A DNA stretch of 64,000 bases from Oxytricha trifallax (Eukaryota > Ciliophora > Spirotrichea > Sporadotrichida > Oxytrichidae), in contig ARYC01025602.1 of NCBI GenBank assembly GCA_000711775.1, forward strand, positions 1 to 64,000, given 5' to 3'. This document shows, piece by piece, positions 12,280 through 35,491 of this stretch. Position 1 is the first letter of the stretch; the number at the start of each line of letters is the position of its first letter. A program made the translations under genes and the position numbers. Under the pieces are notes generated by a model. That model had not been told where the DNA came from. It saw only the letters and a list, made by a program, of their open reading frames with translations, and did no database searches.

Positions 12280-15200
12280 TTCTAATGCAGAGAACTCATA
12301 AGGAATATTCCATCCTAGAGGAACGTAATTTATGTATAAATATATTTGTATTCTAATTTTTTTATATATTACTTTCTTTTATTCTGCAAGTTTCTGCAGT
12401 TCTGACATTATCTTTTAAGTTAAGATCGAAGGGAGGTGGAGTGATTGTTATAATTAATAAGTTTTTGAATACCTGGGATTACTTTGTCTGGTCTTAGAAC
12501 TCTTAAAACTAAAAATATTCAACATTCATAAGATCAGCTAAGACGAAGAAAAGTCTTGAAACTCTGACAGCTACAATAATAAATAGTTAGTTGACTCCAT
12601 TTCTTTAAGTTGCTGTTCTATTTGTTTAAATTGCTCTTTTGACTCATCCAATATTTATAAATTCATCATCCTCAAGAATATTGTCTAAATTCAACCATTT
12701 TATATCAAAATCTTGTCTTAAAGCTCAAACATCTTTCTTTCATTCTCTGCTTTTTATACAATGAACTTAATTACAAATAAGGAATCTTTGAGGTTCTTCA
12801 TGCTTATAAGTTACCTATAAGCATTTATTAATGAATCATAAAGTTTAACATTGTTACTGTACAATAGAAATGACAACTTGGTATTTTGTATTGTAAATAT
12901 TTAAATGTTAATTTCCACTTAATGTTGAACGACTTAATCATCTCAATCCAATTTTTAATGCACTTAAAAACCCACACAAAGAATAGTTAATTTTTTAATT
13001 CTAGTTTTTAAGTAAAATATTTTATAAATTGAACATGTACTGTATTATTTGGTTTTTTAATTTATTTTGATCTAGATAACGTCTTCGAGAAACTTTTAAA
13101 AAAATAACAGTATTAATTTTATAGGATTAAACTCTGTTCTGTATATTTGTGTAAATACACCAAGATATGCTATGATTCCAAACAACCTATTAACAAGATT
13201 CTCTCTGCTTGCTTTGTTTGTTACAAGTGAGTTCTACCAGGTAATATTTTCTGATGCCAATTAATTAAATATTAGTGACTTCCTGCTCTCTTGTATTTTT
13301 TCTCGCAATCATCTTTTTGAGCTTTCAATTTTTCTTCCTCAGTCTTTGTAGCTTCAAATTAAATTAATTACAAAATATATTCTTTTAAGATAGAGATATT
13401 TTATAATTTTTTTTTCAAATTCGTCCATAAGCTTTTTCATTTATGCTTCTACAGCTCTAAGTCTATCGAGTGCTTCATCCCAAATCTTTTGGGCTTCTCT
13501 AGATGATTCTTAAGCTTCCTTAAGTTATTGTTGCTTGGGTCTAACGACCTTCATGGCTTCATCATATTGGCAAATAGCTCTGACCCACTTAGCAAGACCC
13601 CATGCAGCCTTTGAGGCTACTTTAAATATATGCTTAAGTTTCTCGACTATGTCAGGGTTTATATTATCCCATGAAATTAAGAGCTCAGGTCCTAAAAGTT
13701 TCTATATAAATCCTTGACATTTTGACCCTTAACTTTTTCGGGAGCTACACCAAACATAATACACATAGTCTTCATGACAAGAATAGCGACATTTGCATAA
13801 TATTGAAGAAGTAAGGTTAGTTTTTATTATAAACCATAGAAAATTAAATGAATAGTCTAGAGGCTATATTTATTTAGGTAAAATTATTAATTTAAAGCTT
13901 ACAATAAGATAAAACTTCTAGCATAAACTCTTTCTTAATGATTTTGAATTTTTTCTGTTTATCAATTACTTCTAGAATATTTTTTGAAACCTCTAATTTC
14001 AGTAATATCATTCTTATCGAGTTCGGAAACAGCCTTCATTGCTGCATTGTAAATAGGCATGACTCTGGAAAGCTCCTCCTCGCAATCTTTTTGAATTGCA
14101 TCATCTTTAAATAATAAAATAGAGCTTTGGAATCAAATCTTGCAACTCAATTAAATGTAAACTAAACCTTTCTCATACTTGGAAATGATAGAGTTCATAA
14201 TAAATTATGATAGATTTTAGAATGTCTTGATAAGTACCAAGTAACTTGTAGGAGTAACATAGTAATATCTCTTCAACTCTTATTGCAAAAATTGGTACCA
14301 CATTAATTCCTAGTAGATTATAAATATATTTATGCAACAATAGTAGTATCTCTGAGTTAGTTAGGATACTCTTTCCTGCATATCAACGCAGATTTAAATG
14401 ATACCTTCTCTCTTAAACTATATATGAGTTTAAGAAATGTTCAGCAACTGACTGAAGAGCTTTCATTCACTTTAATCAAGTTAACCAAAGAAGGGAACAT
14501 TCTTAGATTATTTGAAATGATAAAGGTTAGGAATTTCACCATTATTCAAGTATAATTTAATTTAAAGATCTCGTAACTTGCAATAAAAGTAGAACATATT
14601 ATTAAACCTCCTACACCGACAAGAAGAGCGTGACATAAATCATGAATTGATATATTTTTGATTGAATTGATTGTAGTCAACAAGTGCTTCAAATTAAATA
14701 GAATATTAGTTTAATTTAAATTAATTTAAATTTTTAACTAATTTTAGCATCTTCTTGTTTCCAATCATAAACGAAAACATTCAAACATCATAGTCATTGT
14801 GGGTTTGAGCTTAAAATTATTGCATCAACTGGTCCATCAAAGATGATCTAAAAATTTTATACTTAATTTATATTCTTATTCAAAACCAAGCTCCTGAAGC
14901 TGCTAATCCCTTAAAGAATTTAGCCATTGCCAAATAGTCCAAACCATCTGAGCAGTTAAACACACATATGAATTATTAAGTAATACTTGAACATTCAAGT
15001 CTGATCTCACAATGAACTTAATAATATTCTATGTCATTATCTAACCCAATCAGTTCTCTTAGTGTTGTTTTCAACTTTTTAAGATCTTTTTAAGGGATTT
15101 TCTCATTACATTCTCAATTTCAAGCATTATTTTTAATCATTAATGGTAAATCTAAAAAATATAATTATAAACTTGTCTCTTTTCTTCTAGATACTCATTC

Positions 15201-15760
15201 AAAATTACAGAAAACTTAATGCTTTCCCTTTCAATCAAATCGATAAAAAATTGATTCGATATCATCAGATGCGAAAATTGGTTCGAGATACATCCATATT
15301 AAATATATAATAATTTAGTTTCCCACAGTTTTGTCTCTTTTATTAAGTAAAATTATATGTAATTTTCTCGACAGTTACATCTTCTCTCAATTAAATAGAT
15401 ATAATGAATGCCTCAATTCTCTTCTTTTGTTCTAAAATTTAAGCCTCGTAAGCGATGCTTGTGAGGTCATTATAGCATTTATATTTCCTTATCATTAAAT
15501 TATTTGACTTTTTCAAAAGCATTGGTGAGATTTTGATTCTTTTATGTAAAGATCATTGAACTTCTTTATCTTTTCAAATTGCATATGCAAATTAGATTTA
15601 ATATTCCAAAGGCCATTTATTACTATCTATTTCATACTTATATGAGAAGTCTTCCAAAATAAATAAATCTTTGCAAAAGCTATGATAATTGTTCAACTTT
15701 AGATAATTTATTTTCTTTGATTTTCTCAGCTTAAGATTTATAAATTTACTCTGAATAATG
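12280..15760 (-). CDS. Dynein heavy chain, scrambled track C (linker to AAA6)
   Basis: This is the shortest track. It holds linker pieces at 15.2-15.6 ([23 protein letters not shown]) and AAA1 at 14885-14963 ([18 protein letters not shown]). AAA2 Walker B is at 14822-14848 (IIFDGPVDA), and AAA4 pieces around 14.58-14.63 ([17 protein letters not shown]). The stalk lies at 14.1-13.3, with [19 protein letters not shown] at the end of the first coil. The tip then reads [16 protein letters not shown] and [20 protein letters not shown], followed by the return coil. The AAA5 start is near 13.2 and AAA6/C-terminal pieces ([27 protein letters not shown]) at 12.3-12.8. Each piece fits a gap in A or B. 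Order is collinear within the track. The upper and lower limits are approximate, because the outermost pieces are short. Confidence 0.88.
14822..14848 (-). other. 27-bp MDS carrying the AAA2 Walker B
   Basis: Pointers are AAGATGATC (14840-14848, also 8706-8714) and GCATCAA (14822-14828, also 8683-8689). Replacing the 16-nt spacer of track B gives [18 protein letters not shown] in frame. Confidence 0.93.
14885..14963 (-). other. 79-bp MDS of AAA1 stored in track C
   Basis: Pointers are a 14-mer GAGCAGTTAAACAC (14950-14963, also 9339-9352) and ACCAAGCTC (14885-14893, also 9311-9319). It supplies [19 protein letters not shown] between VVFNCS and [10 protein letters not shown] of track B. The track B spacer is 19 nt (9320-9338). 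Confidence 0.93.
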
Positions 15761-15769
15761 GGAAGTCAA

Positions 15770-16789
15770 CGACATTGTTTAAATAAAATGATATTTAATT
15801 TTATAAAAAACAATTTTAAGATTAAAAATAGTTTTTATTCATAAAGATTAATGAACATAAATAATTTAAAATAATAAATCTTAATAAAGGTAAAATTATC
15901 TCTATATTAAATTAATTTATCTTAGAAATACCTTGCTTTTTTTACCAATTTAACTTTTATTAAAATAAAAAATTTTGTAAAAATGGTAAATATGGAGAAT
16001 AAAAAAACATAAATTATTATTTCTCTTTTTATTTTATCATTGCCAAAATACTATCACTTTTGGGAAATCTAATCGATGATAAATTTAACTAGGGACAGTT
16101 TGTAGTCTTATTAAATGATTTTGATTCTTTAATTAAAAAGTTTAAAGCAGGCGTTACTTTAGGATAAACAATACTATTTTATCATTTTCTATCATAGAGA
16201 AAAAGAATAATGGGAAAAATCTAAATAAAATTATTTGCATCAGGAAAATATTTAATTTTATATAAGAAAAAATTAAATCTGATATTTGATTTTCGCATTA
16301 AATTTTCATATATTTTTTTATTTTCGAAAACAATTAAACTTTACAAGTATTAGTTTGATAATATCATTAGACAGGTTCATAAATATAAATAACTTTTCAT
16401 CTCCATTGAAGAGCTCTTTAATTCTATTTCTTTGTGAATATCTTGGTCATTTTAATGTATTATTTATATGAAAGCCTCACAGGGATCTTAAGTTTTTAGA
16501 ACTACTAATAATTTGAAATCTCTTTGAGAAGAATGCACTTTTGATATAAAATTATAGGTAAAATATACTATACTTTGTCTGGGTCAAATTTGTCGCTTTC
16601 AAAAGATAAAACAATCTCTAGAATCTTAAGAGCTTCTTAGGTAGCTTAAAAATTAAATTAAAAGTTTTTTCTCTGATGACGTTTTTATGCTTTAATAAAT
16701 AGTATATTGCATGTCTGGCCGGCAAACCCTAAATTTAAATCATATTAATTAAATAAGATATTAAATATATAATATAATATATATATATT

Positions 16790-16790
<1 letters not shown>
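15770..16790. other. Gap between tracks C and A, mostly non-coding
   Basis: AT-rich, with no assignable dynein block. Minus-strand frames around 16.5-16.75 look protein-like in patches (EALKILEIVLSFESDKFD near 16.6). I could not place them in dynein or any family. Confidence 0.4.
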
Positions 16791-27599
<10,809 letters not shown>

Positions 27600-27600
<1 letters not shown>

Positions 27601-28245
27601 CTAGAAATCGGGGACTGTTAGCTTTTGAATTGGACCTAAACCACAAACATTAAGAACTCATATGGGCGCTCAATTGGGCTCATATTTAAATAAACTTTAA
27701 ATTGGTTTACATTTATTTATCTTACTATGCTTTTTTAGTTTAGACCCAAATGGGTATTGGTTAATTTTTGGCAAATTTTCATTCTATGCAATTTACTATC
27801 TAAAGAATCTTTTTATTATTTTTACAATAAGAAGGAGATGTGCTTACCAAAATTCTTATTCTAACCAATAGCTTTCTTCTTAGACATATGCATAGAATTA
27901 ATTATAATAAAATTATTTATATTAATCTTTTACTTTACTACTCCTAAATAATTCAAACTTTATCAAAATGCCTACTAACCAATATAATAATTTCTTTACT
28001 ACCCTCTCTTAATATATATTTATTAGTATATATTAAATTTCAAATTTTCACAGAAGCTCGTTCTCTTAAATCTCTACAAATAAATTTTCAAATTGATTTA
28101 TATCTCTTTATTTAAATCCGCTCTTTTAAATCTCATTTTAAAATATTGAATTTTAATATTTATTGATTTAAGTGATTTCAGATTTCCAAATTAATTATTA
28201 AAATCAAATATAACTTTATAGTTTAAGTTTTTATTTTTGGATAAA
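27600..28245. other. AT-rich gap between dynein N-terminus and PG-rich gene
   Basis: Divergent upstream regions of a minus-strand and a plus-strand gene. No reading frame or motif stands out, apart from local tracts such as AAATCTC and TTTAAATC repeated near 28.07-28.15 kb. Confidence 0.5.
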
Positions 28246-31200
28246 ATGGCATTAATTAACTATTCTAACAGAGATGTTACAAAGTTTTTAGTAAGCAATA
28301 ACCCAGATATTGGTCCAGGTTCTTATGAAGTAAAAAGCTCCTACTAAAATTTTGACAAGAAATTTAAAAATGTGAAGCCTCCCCCCTTTGGAAAGTGTTC
28401 AGGGATGTCTTAAAATTAAACAAACATAAACAGTTATTTACGCGAGCATCATTACACTCCTGGTCCTGGCTAATACGATACTAAAAAGGTGAATAGCTCA
28501 TTTGATAGTTAAGTAATCGTGAATGTCGATCAAGAATAAGGTGTGTATTTTGTTGTTAAAAATGGGGCATTATAGAAGAAAACTTAAATGCTGGCTGCTG
28601 ACAAAACTAAGAAGGGGTTTGATGTTATAAATTAAAGCATGAAAATTAATAATCCTGGACCTGGAGCGTATACACCCATAAATTTATAGAAAAGTTTTGA
28701 AAAGATTGGAATGTAGAAATAAAATCCTAGGAATCTTAGTCCAAGAACTGGACTTACTAATAAATAATATAAGAGTGTAAGTATTAGTAAAGATCCGATT
28801 GGAGAAAATGGGTAATAAAATAATCAATACAAACTTACATCTGTACCCAGCATTCAATGTTATAAATAATATATAGATAGAAGATATTATAAAATAGATC
28901 AGTTATTTAATTAAAAAAAAACCTCTTAATATTCCTTCAAAATCATAACTGATAATCGTGCAAAAACATTAAGCTTAATATCGCTAATCCTCCTAAGACC
29001 AGTCGTTTGTAGATCACAGCATACCTCCTTCTGGAAATATAAGTTTATATTCTACTACTTAAATGAGCCCACTCATAAAAACTCAAACAGTTTCCACTTC
29101 AATAATGGCTCAAATTAACACAAACGAGAAAGAGTAAGATTATAAGTCAAAATTAGGTCCAGGAATTTAAACTCTAATTTCTATCTTGTTAAATTAAACA
29201 ACATAGTGTAATTAAAATTTCTTCTGTTAATTACTTTTTCATATTTAAAAATTCATATAATAATATTGAAAATTTAAAGGAGTAAAAGATAATAAAATTA
29301 GCAATAGCGCAAACATATAAAACTTAAAAGATTGATGAATAATCTGGTATATAAATTTAGAGAATTAATAATTTAAAGTCTTTTATTCATGAGAAAATCA
29401 AAATTATTCTATAGACAGTTGGCTTTATTCTGATATTATATAATAAAATTTAAATGTTAGAATTAAAAGGATATAATTTATAACATTATTTAATTAATTT
29501 TCACGTAAAAAGAATACCACAATGGATATTTTATATTATGAAAGATATAAATAGTATAATAATTTAAAAGATATTTATTTTGAATGTATGAACCAAAGCT
29601 CTCAGATAAGAAAGCAGGAGTATCTGTTTGGAGTAAATCTAAAATGCAGAGGAAGCTATGGTTCGAATAAAACAACTAAACAAGCGCATATGCCAACAAC
29701 AAAATGTTTCAAACATCCCAATTTAATAATTCCATGATTAGAGAGCAGGCTCTTGAGGAGGATGTTTAACTGCAGAGAGTAGAGAAATATGTCAATCAGC
29801 AAAGATAAGCTAAGGTTAATAAGATGATATAGAGTAATAAGAAGTTTGGAGTTAGAAGACCATTTAGCATTCGATAAACTTAAAAAATTAGATGTTTTAA
29901 ATATCAAATATTTAAGATAAATTAGCAATTGCTATTATTCCTATTAATGGATTCAAATTCAAGTTTTTAAGCAAAAAGTAAATATAGGATACATAATATT
30001 CATAGTTAAAATTATATCAATATTCTTTTAATTTCATTCTTATAATTTTATAAGAAATATTTAAATTAAAATTAGAATAGACTTATCGTAAAATTGTCTT
30101 AATTTTATTAAGCTGTTTTGGTATTTATAAATTGGTGAGTTTGAACATAAGTTCATGAAATAAAATTAAGTAAATAAGAGTAATTTGTAAGAAAGTGATC
30201 TTGATGATTCTGAAGAAGATGATAAATATAATAAAATTGTAATAGTTTATCTCATTGTTATTTTTATACAAAAATGCAACTCCAGGTCCAGGATCATACT
30301 ATAATCCTAACCTCCAATCATCAATAAAAAAGCAATATAAAGAATAAAAACATTAGTTTTTCGGTAGTTCTGAGGATAGGTTCAAAGGCTCAGTTTTTTA
30401 ACAAGGCGATGACCCTCACTAAGGGACGAATAATTTTGTAGGGCCAGGGTCTTATAACCTCAGAAAGGACTTCCTTAATAAATAAAGACTTAATGAGACT
30501 ATGATTTTACCATATGGTGAAATTAAAAGAGTGTTTGATGTCGATAATGAGACCTTGGAGAAGCCAGGACCAGGAAACTATGAAGTGAAGGATTTACTCA
30601 ATCATAAAAAGAATTTTTCAAAGTCAATTTAGGCTGCATTTGGTTCATCAGATAGTAGGAAAATTACTAATCCCAATGAAACAATTTCTCCAGGACCTGG
30701 AGCATACTAAGATGCAAAGTAAAATTAAAATACAACTAGCTAAGCAATCTTCAAATCTTAAACAAAAAGAGCAATTGAGTCTTTCATGATAAATGATGCC
30801 AGTTTCCCTTCATCTGCTGATTATAGTTTGTAGCACTACAAAGGAACTTCTTATAACTAACTTTAAGGAGGTGCTCCAAATAACATTTTAGTTTTGAAAA
30901 GAGCAGTCTAAAAACAAATTGAAAGGTCATTGGATAAAAGCCCAATTAACTCTTCAAAGATTATAACTCAAGCTACTACTTTAGATCAATATCAAAATAT
31001 AGGACCTGGTATGTACTCACCTTTTTAAAATGACAGTTTTAATGATACATCTAAAAAACGAGGTCACGCGAAGAAAAATACTTTCACAAAGAGCAATAGA
31101 TTTGAGTTGGTTAATACAGAGAAGAAGCTTTCCATGTTACCAGGACCTGGACATTATGATAGATAGCCATATATAGAGTAATCAGATTGGCTTAAAAGAA

Positions 31201-31277
31201 CATTCAATTTAAGATATTTATAGAATGGAAAAGAAGTTCTCAGATCTAAAAGTCAAATTAATGCGTTAATATTATGA
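28246..31277 (+). CDS. PGPGxY-repeat (STPGR/SHIPPO-like) protein, interrupted by germline inserts
   Basis: ATG at 28246 (ALINYSNRDVTKFLVSNN), TGA at 31275-31277. The protein carries scattered PG-rich repeats: DIGPGSYEV, TPGPGQYDT, NPGPGAYTP, TPGPGSYYN, FVGPGSYNL, KPGPGNYEV, SPGPGAYQD, NIGPGMYSP and LPGPGHYDR. This is the sperm-tail PG-rich repeat pattern of ODF3/SHIPPO-type proteins that bind axonemal microtubules; a ciliary role is inferred from that. Coding pieces are about 28246-28880, 28985-29200 (other frame), 29580-29900, 30150-30230 and 30270-31277. AT-rich stretches between them (e.g. about 29.2-29.57 and 29.95-30.15) look like spacers to be removed. Piece order appears unscrambled. 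Confidence 0.8.
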
Positions 31278-31439
31278 GAAATAACATTTAATTTTATAAA
31301 CTCACGAAATTTAATTTGATGACCAAATTAATTAAGGGAAGATAATATAATTAAAATCAATAAATAGAGATCATACAGTTTATTAAACTTATAAAATTAG
31401 TTTAAGATTATAGAAATAATAATCTTAAGTTTACGTATC

Positions 31440-34077
31440 AGCATGCCAAAACTAATACTCTGAACTTGAAAGTGAAAAGCCTCTATCCTCGCTTGAGTTT
31501 TCTAAAATATTTGAGATTAGATTTTAAGCGTCATTGGATTGTCCCCTCTTAAGAAGAGATTCTTTGAGATAAGGTTCATCATATAAAAATAATTACTCGT
31601 GCTTCTGAATCATGATTTCTAACAATTTCTTAAACAAAGACCATTGGACTTAGTCACTTGACAAAAGCTCGGGAGTTCTAAATACAATGCCAAAGAATTT
31701 CTCAGTGATCATTTTCTATAAAACATATCAACAAAAAGGATTTCTTACCAGAGTGAAAAGCTTGGTTTGAACAATATTAGCCAGGAGCCTCAATACGAAT
31801 TTCCATGTTTCCTGATATTCTGGATTGAGCAGCTAGACTATAACTTATTTAGTGATTTCCAAAATCTCATCTGATTGTTTTGCCTTATCAAGCTATTTGC
31901 AGATGTGCTTAAAAAATGGGAACCAAAAAGAAGTGCAGAGTGGTTCCTCCATGCATCTCAAAACGCTGATCAAGTAGTGAAGCACTATTTTTGAGTCTTT
32001 AATTGAATTAATATGTTTATAATTGCCTAATTTTAAATGAAATTCAAGCTTCTCAATTTCATACACTTCTTTTTCATCAAGATAATTTAAGAGATTTTCA
32101 TTAAAATATCTAATTTTATCTTATTCAAAGTAACTTTACATCTAAACTTCTCAATTTAAACCAAATATATCTATTTAAAGGGGGGAAGTTTCCTGCCAAG
32201 AGGGAAGTTTCTTGTCAAGTAAATTTTTTAAATATCATTTTTATTAATTAAATACAAAATAATTTAATTAATAAATTTTTACCTCATTAATTGGTTAGAG
32301 GATAAGTAAAACAAATTTTAAGTTATAAGAAAGATAAATTGCAATTATATCTAATATCATAATTTTAGATATTGTATGATGTTTTTATTTTAGTTCTTGC
32401 TAAAAATTTTGAAAAACTAATGGACAAGAATTATATATAAAGATGAAAATATTGTTTGATTTGAAGTAGATCTTGTAAAACTTCATGAGTGGTAGAATAA
32501 TTTCCTTGAATCAAAAGATTTTGAAAATCATAAAAGATGTATAGAGTTGTCCAAAATTATAATTGAATTAGAAAAAGTAATTTTTAAAAAAATATAAGTT
32601 CCCTAAAAAATTCTTTTATTATAAACCTAGACAGGAAACTTCCACCCCCAATTTATATAATGAAGATTTAAACTACTTTATTTTAATTTATAAAATCTTT
32701 TATAATAATAAATACTATTAAAATTAATATTAATTATTAATTCTTAATGATTTGAATTATTGATTCAAAATTTATCATATTTTATCTTTACTTATCTTTA
32801 CTTACCATTAAATTTTAATGAGTTTTTGGTTTAATATATAAAACGAGAGTAAAATATTAAAACTTAAGTTTACTAAAAAATCATTGGCAAGTAAGATTAT
32901 TGATCTCTATAAAATGCGAGTATGTTTTTCCCAATGACGTCATGAGTAAGAGTTATACGCTAATTTTAGCTCTTACTTTCTAATTCAAAATCACGATCGT
33001 ATTAAGAAATTGATATGCTGTTAATTGATTAATCATGTAGATAATCGAAATACGGGCAATGACTTCCCTCAATTTATTATGGTAATTAACCGCAACAGCT
33101 TATTAAGGAATCAGCATAATCTAGGAAATCAATGTCTTATTAATTGTTTGTATTTAGCTCATTTTATAAATTCAACTTGTTAAGTTCTCTCTGGAAAGTA
33201 TCAAGAATATGTAATGGCAGTTATTTCATAAATTTTGTGGCAATTTCGTGACAGGGCTCATCATGCATTAATTGCTTTAAAAATTTGGGAAATCTAAATT
33301 GAAACGTAAAACATAAGCAATTTTGTATTACTTGTTAAAAGTTTAGATTCTTGTAGCTACTCTTCTCATTTCTTTTACTACACACCCTTCAATTATAATA
33401 ACATTGAAATTTGATAGTAAATATGATAATCAATTATAAAAGCCTTGTCTTAAGAAATACAGTAGGTTAGATCACATAAACTTTGTCAAGACTTTCTCTT
33501 TGTTATTCACTTAGCTCAACAAATATTGATTAGAGTCGCTTTATAGGACCAATTTTCATTTAGCCTACGTTTATTAAACAATATAGAGTATAAAATTCAT
33601 TTCAAATTTATATAAAATATGTTAAACTTTAGAGAAATGAAAGAATTTTAATAATTATTAATTAAAAAGATATTATAGGGTTTTGTTTGTATGTATATAG
33701 ATCATATTGTATTTCTGGCTAAAAATTATTAAACAAACTATTTGATTGAAATAGTTAGTAACTCTCTAAAAAATTAATATTGTAATCCTCATTTTAAAAT
33801 AATAACGACTCCCAATATTTTACTATAAATACTAAAATATTTGATTACAATTAAGTCGTGTATTTGACAAATATTTCCAAACTAGATCTAATTTTATCTT
33901 TTTCTTAGACATTTTCATAAGCTTACCCATACACAACCAAATAATAATGCCCTTCTCTGTTTTATCCTATTTTTTAAATATGGAAAAAACTTACTTACCC
34001 AAATTTTAAAGTATTCCAGCTTTTACTAGTTACAGATATGCAATTGAACAAATCTCAGTTTATATAGGATCTAGCAT
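31440..34077 (-). CDS. CRAL-TRIO + RhoGAP-like protein, copy 1
   Basis: Read towards lower coordinates. An N-terminal helix (SIAYLQLVKAGILQNLG, 34.0 kb) comes first. GQNREGHYYLVVYGQAYE (33.95) and LDKVYVIQPTVFLKTRLLQ (33.5) resemble Sec14/CRAL-TRIO domains of p50RhoGAP-type proteins. FPKFLKQLMHDEP follows at 33.28. TLTHDVIGKNILAFYRDQ (32.95) precedes an all-helical region (LHYLISVLRCMEEPLCTS, ETWKFVLRLLANI) that fits the RhoGAP fold. No clear GxFRxSG arginine-finger motif is seen. Several spacers break it, including 32.17-32.65 kb. Family assignment is by motif resemblance and by the paralogues at 45.5-51.4 kb; start and end are approximate. Confidence 0.6.
32170..32655. repeat. Insert with G-rich inverted ends inside RhoGAP-like copy 1
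   Basis: The left end has GGGGGGAAGTTTCCTG (about 32179-32194), with a second AAGTTTC copy nearby. The right end carries its near-complement CAGGAAACTTCCACCCCC (about 32632-32649). The interior is AT-rich. Size and structure suggest a small inverted-repeat transposon relic inside a removable spacer. Confidence 0.6.
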
Positions 34078-34479
34078 TGACAATACCGTTTCAGCTTGTT
34101 ATGCGTCTCGACTATATAACCAAGATGAAAAGATAAAATGAAATAATTTACGGCAAAGAGTCTGATCTATTATTCAGATGTTTATTAATTTTCAATTTTA
34201 AGTACTCTTTTTAATCATCGTGAATTTCATCAATGAATTTAAGCAATATGTTCAGCTGTTCCATTAAATTTAATTATAAAAAGACTTGATACTTTAAAAT
34301 ATTTAAATACTTTTTAATCAGAAATTTAATCTAAATAACAAAATTAATTAATTTTAAAGGTCTTATTGAAATCATAAATCCATACAAAGGATTCTATTTT
34401 TATTAATTTTATTTAAATAATAATTCATAGTAAACTTTGTATCACTTTAAATATAAAATGGTTAGAAAATTAGTTAACA

Positions 34480-35000
34480 TGACTTAACTAATACTCTGAA
34501 CTAGAAAGTGAAAATCCTCTATCTTCGCTTGAGTTTTCTGAAATATTTGAGATTAAATTTTAAACCTCATCGGATTGTCTCCTCTTTAGAAGAGATTCTT
34601 TTAGAGAAGGTACATCATATTAAAACAAATATTCGTGCTTCTGAATCATGATTCCTAACAACTTCTGAAACAGAGACCACTGAACTTAGTCACTTGACAA
34701 AAGCTCGGGAGTTCTAAATACAATGCCAAAGAATTTCTCAGTTATCATTTTCTATAAAACATGTCAAGAAAACGGATTTCTTACCAGAGTGAAAAGTTTT
34801 GTCTGAACAATATTGGCTAATAGCCTCAATACGAATTTCCATGTTTCCTGATATTCTGGCTCTAGCAGCTAGACAATAACTTACTTTGTGATTTCCAAAA
34901 TCTCATCTGATTGTTTTGCTTTATCAAGCTATTTGCAGATATGCTTAAAAATTGGGAACTAGGTGGATGTGCAGAGTGAATCTTCAATGCATCTCAAAAC
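34480..35000 (-). pseudogene. Truncated duplicate of RhoGAP-like copy 1 (C-terminal third)
   Basis: About 520 bp closely matching 31.44-31.97 kb: ITEKFFGIVFRTPELLSSD, QETWKFVLRLLANIVQTK and FSLSSSEYQ occur in both. Similarity stops abruptly near 35000, and nothing upstream corresponds to the CRAL-TRIO part. It lies 5' of copy 1 in the same orientation, so a local segmental duplication is likely. It could instead be an alternative template for the same somatic gene; I cannot tell from one window. Confidence 0.7.
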
Positions 35001-35491
35001 TTTTATAAATAACGAAATGAATTAGGGAGTGAATAAATTATGGGGAAAAAGATTTTATTAATTAATTTTTCCCATTTTTTAAAAGAATATTATGAAAGGT
35101 ATAAGAACTTGTCAGTACTATGATATATAATTCTTGATATTATTGGGCTAAACTTTCAAATATTAATATTTAATTTATTATTATATTCACTTCTTATTTT
35201 CCTATATAATACTATTGGATTCTTTGTAGTAAAGATTTTGATTTAGAATTTTAAATTAAACCCGAATTAACCCTCTCTAAAGTACTAATATTTGTGTCTC
35301 TCACAGTCTTATCTTTTTTTTGGAAAATAAAGGTTTGTCCTGAAATTCTATTTTATAAGTGGGAATTTCCTAATTATCCTTTTATAATTTATTTGTTTAA
35401 ATTCAACTGCAATAAAGATATGAACTCTTTATTTTCTAATATAGCATAAATAAAATTGATTTCAAATTAAGTGTGTTAAACAATAAATTAA

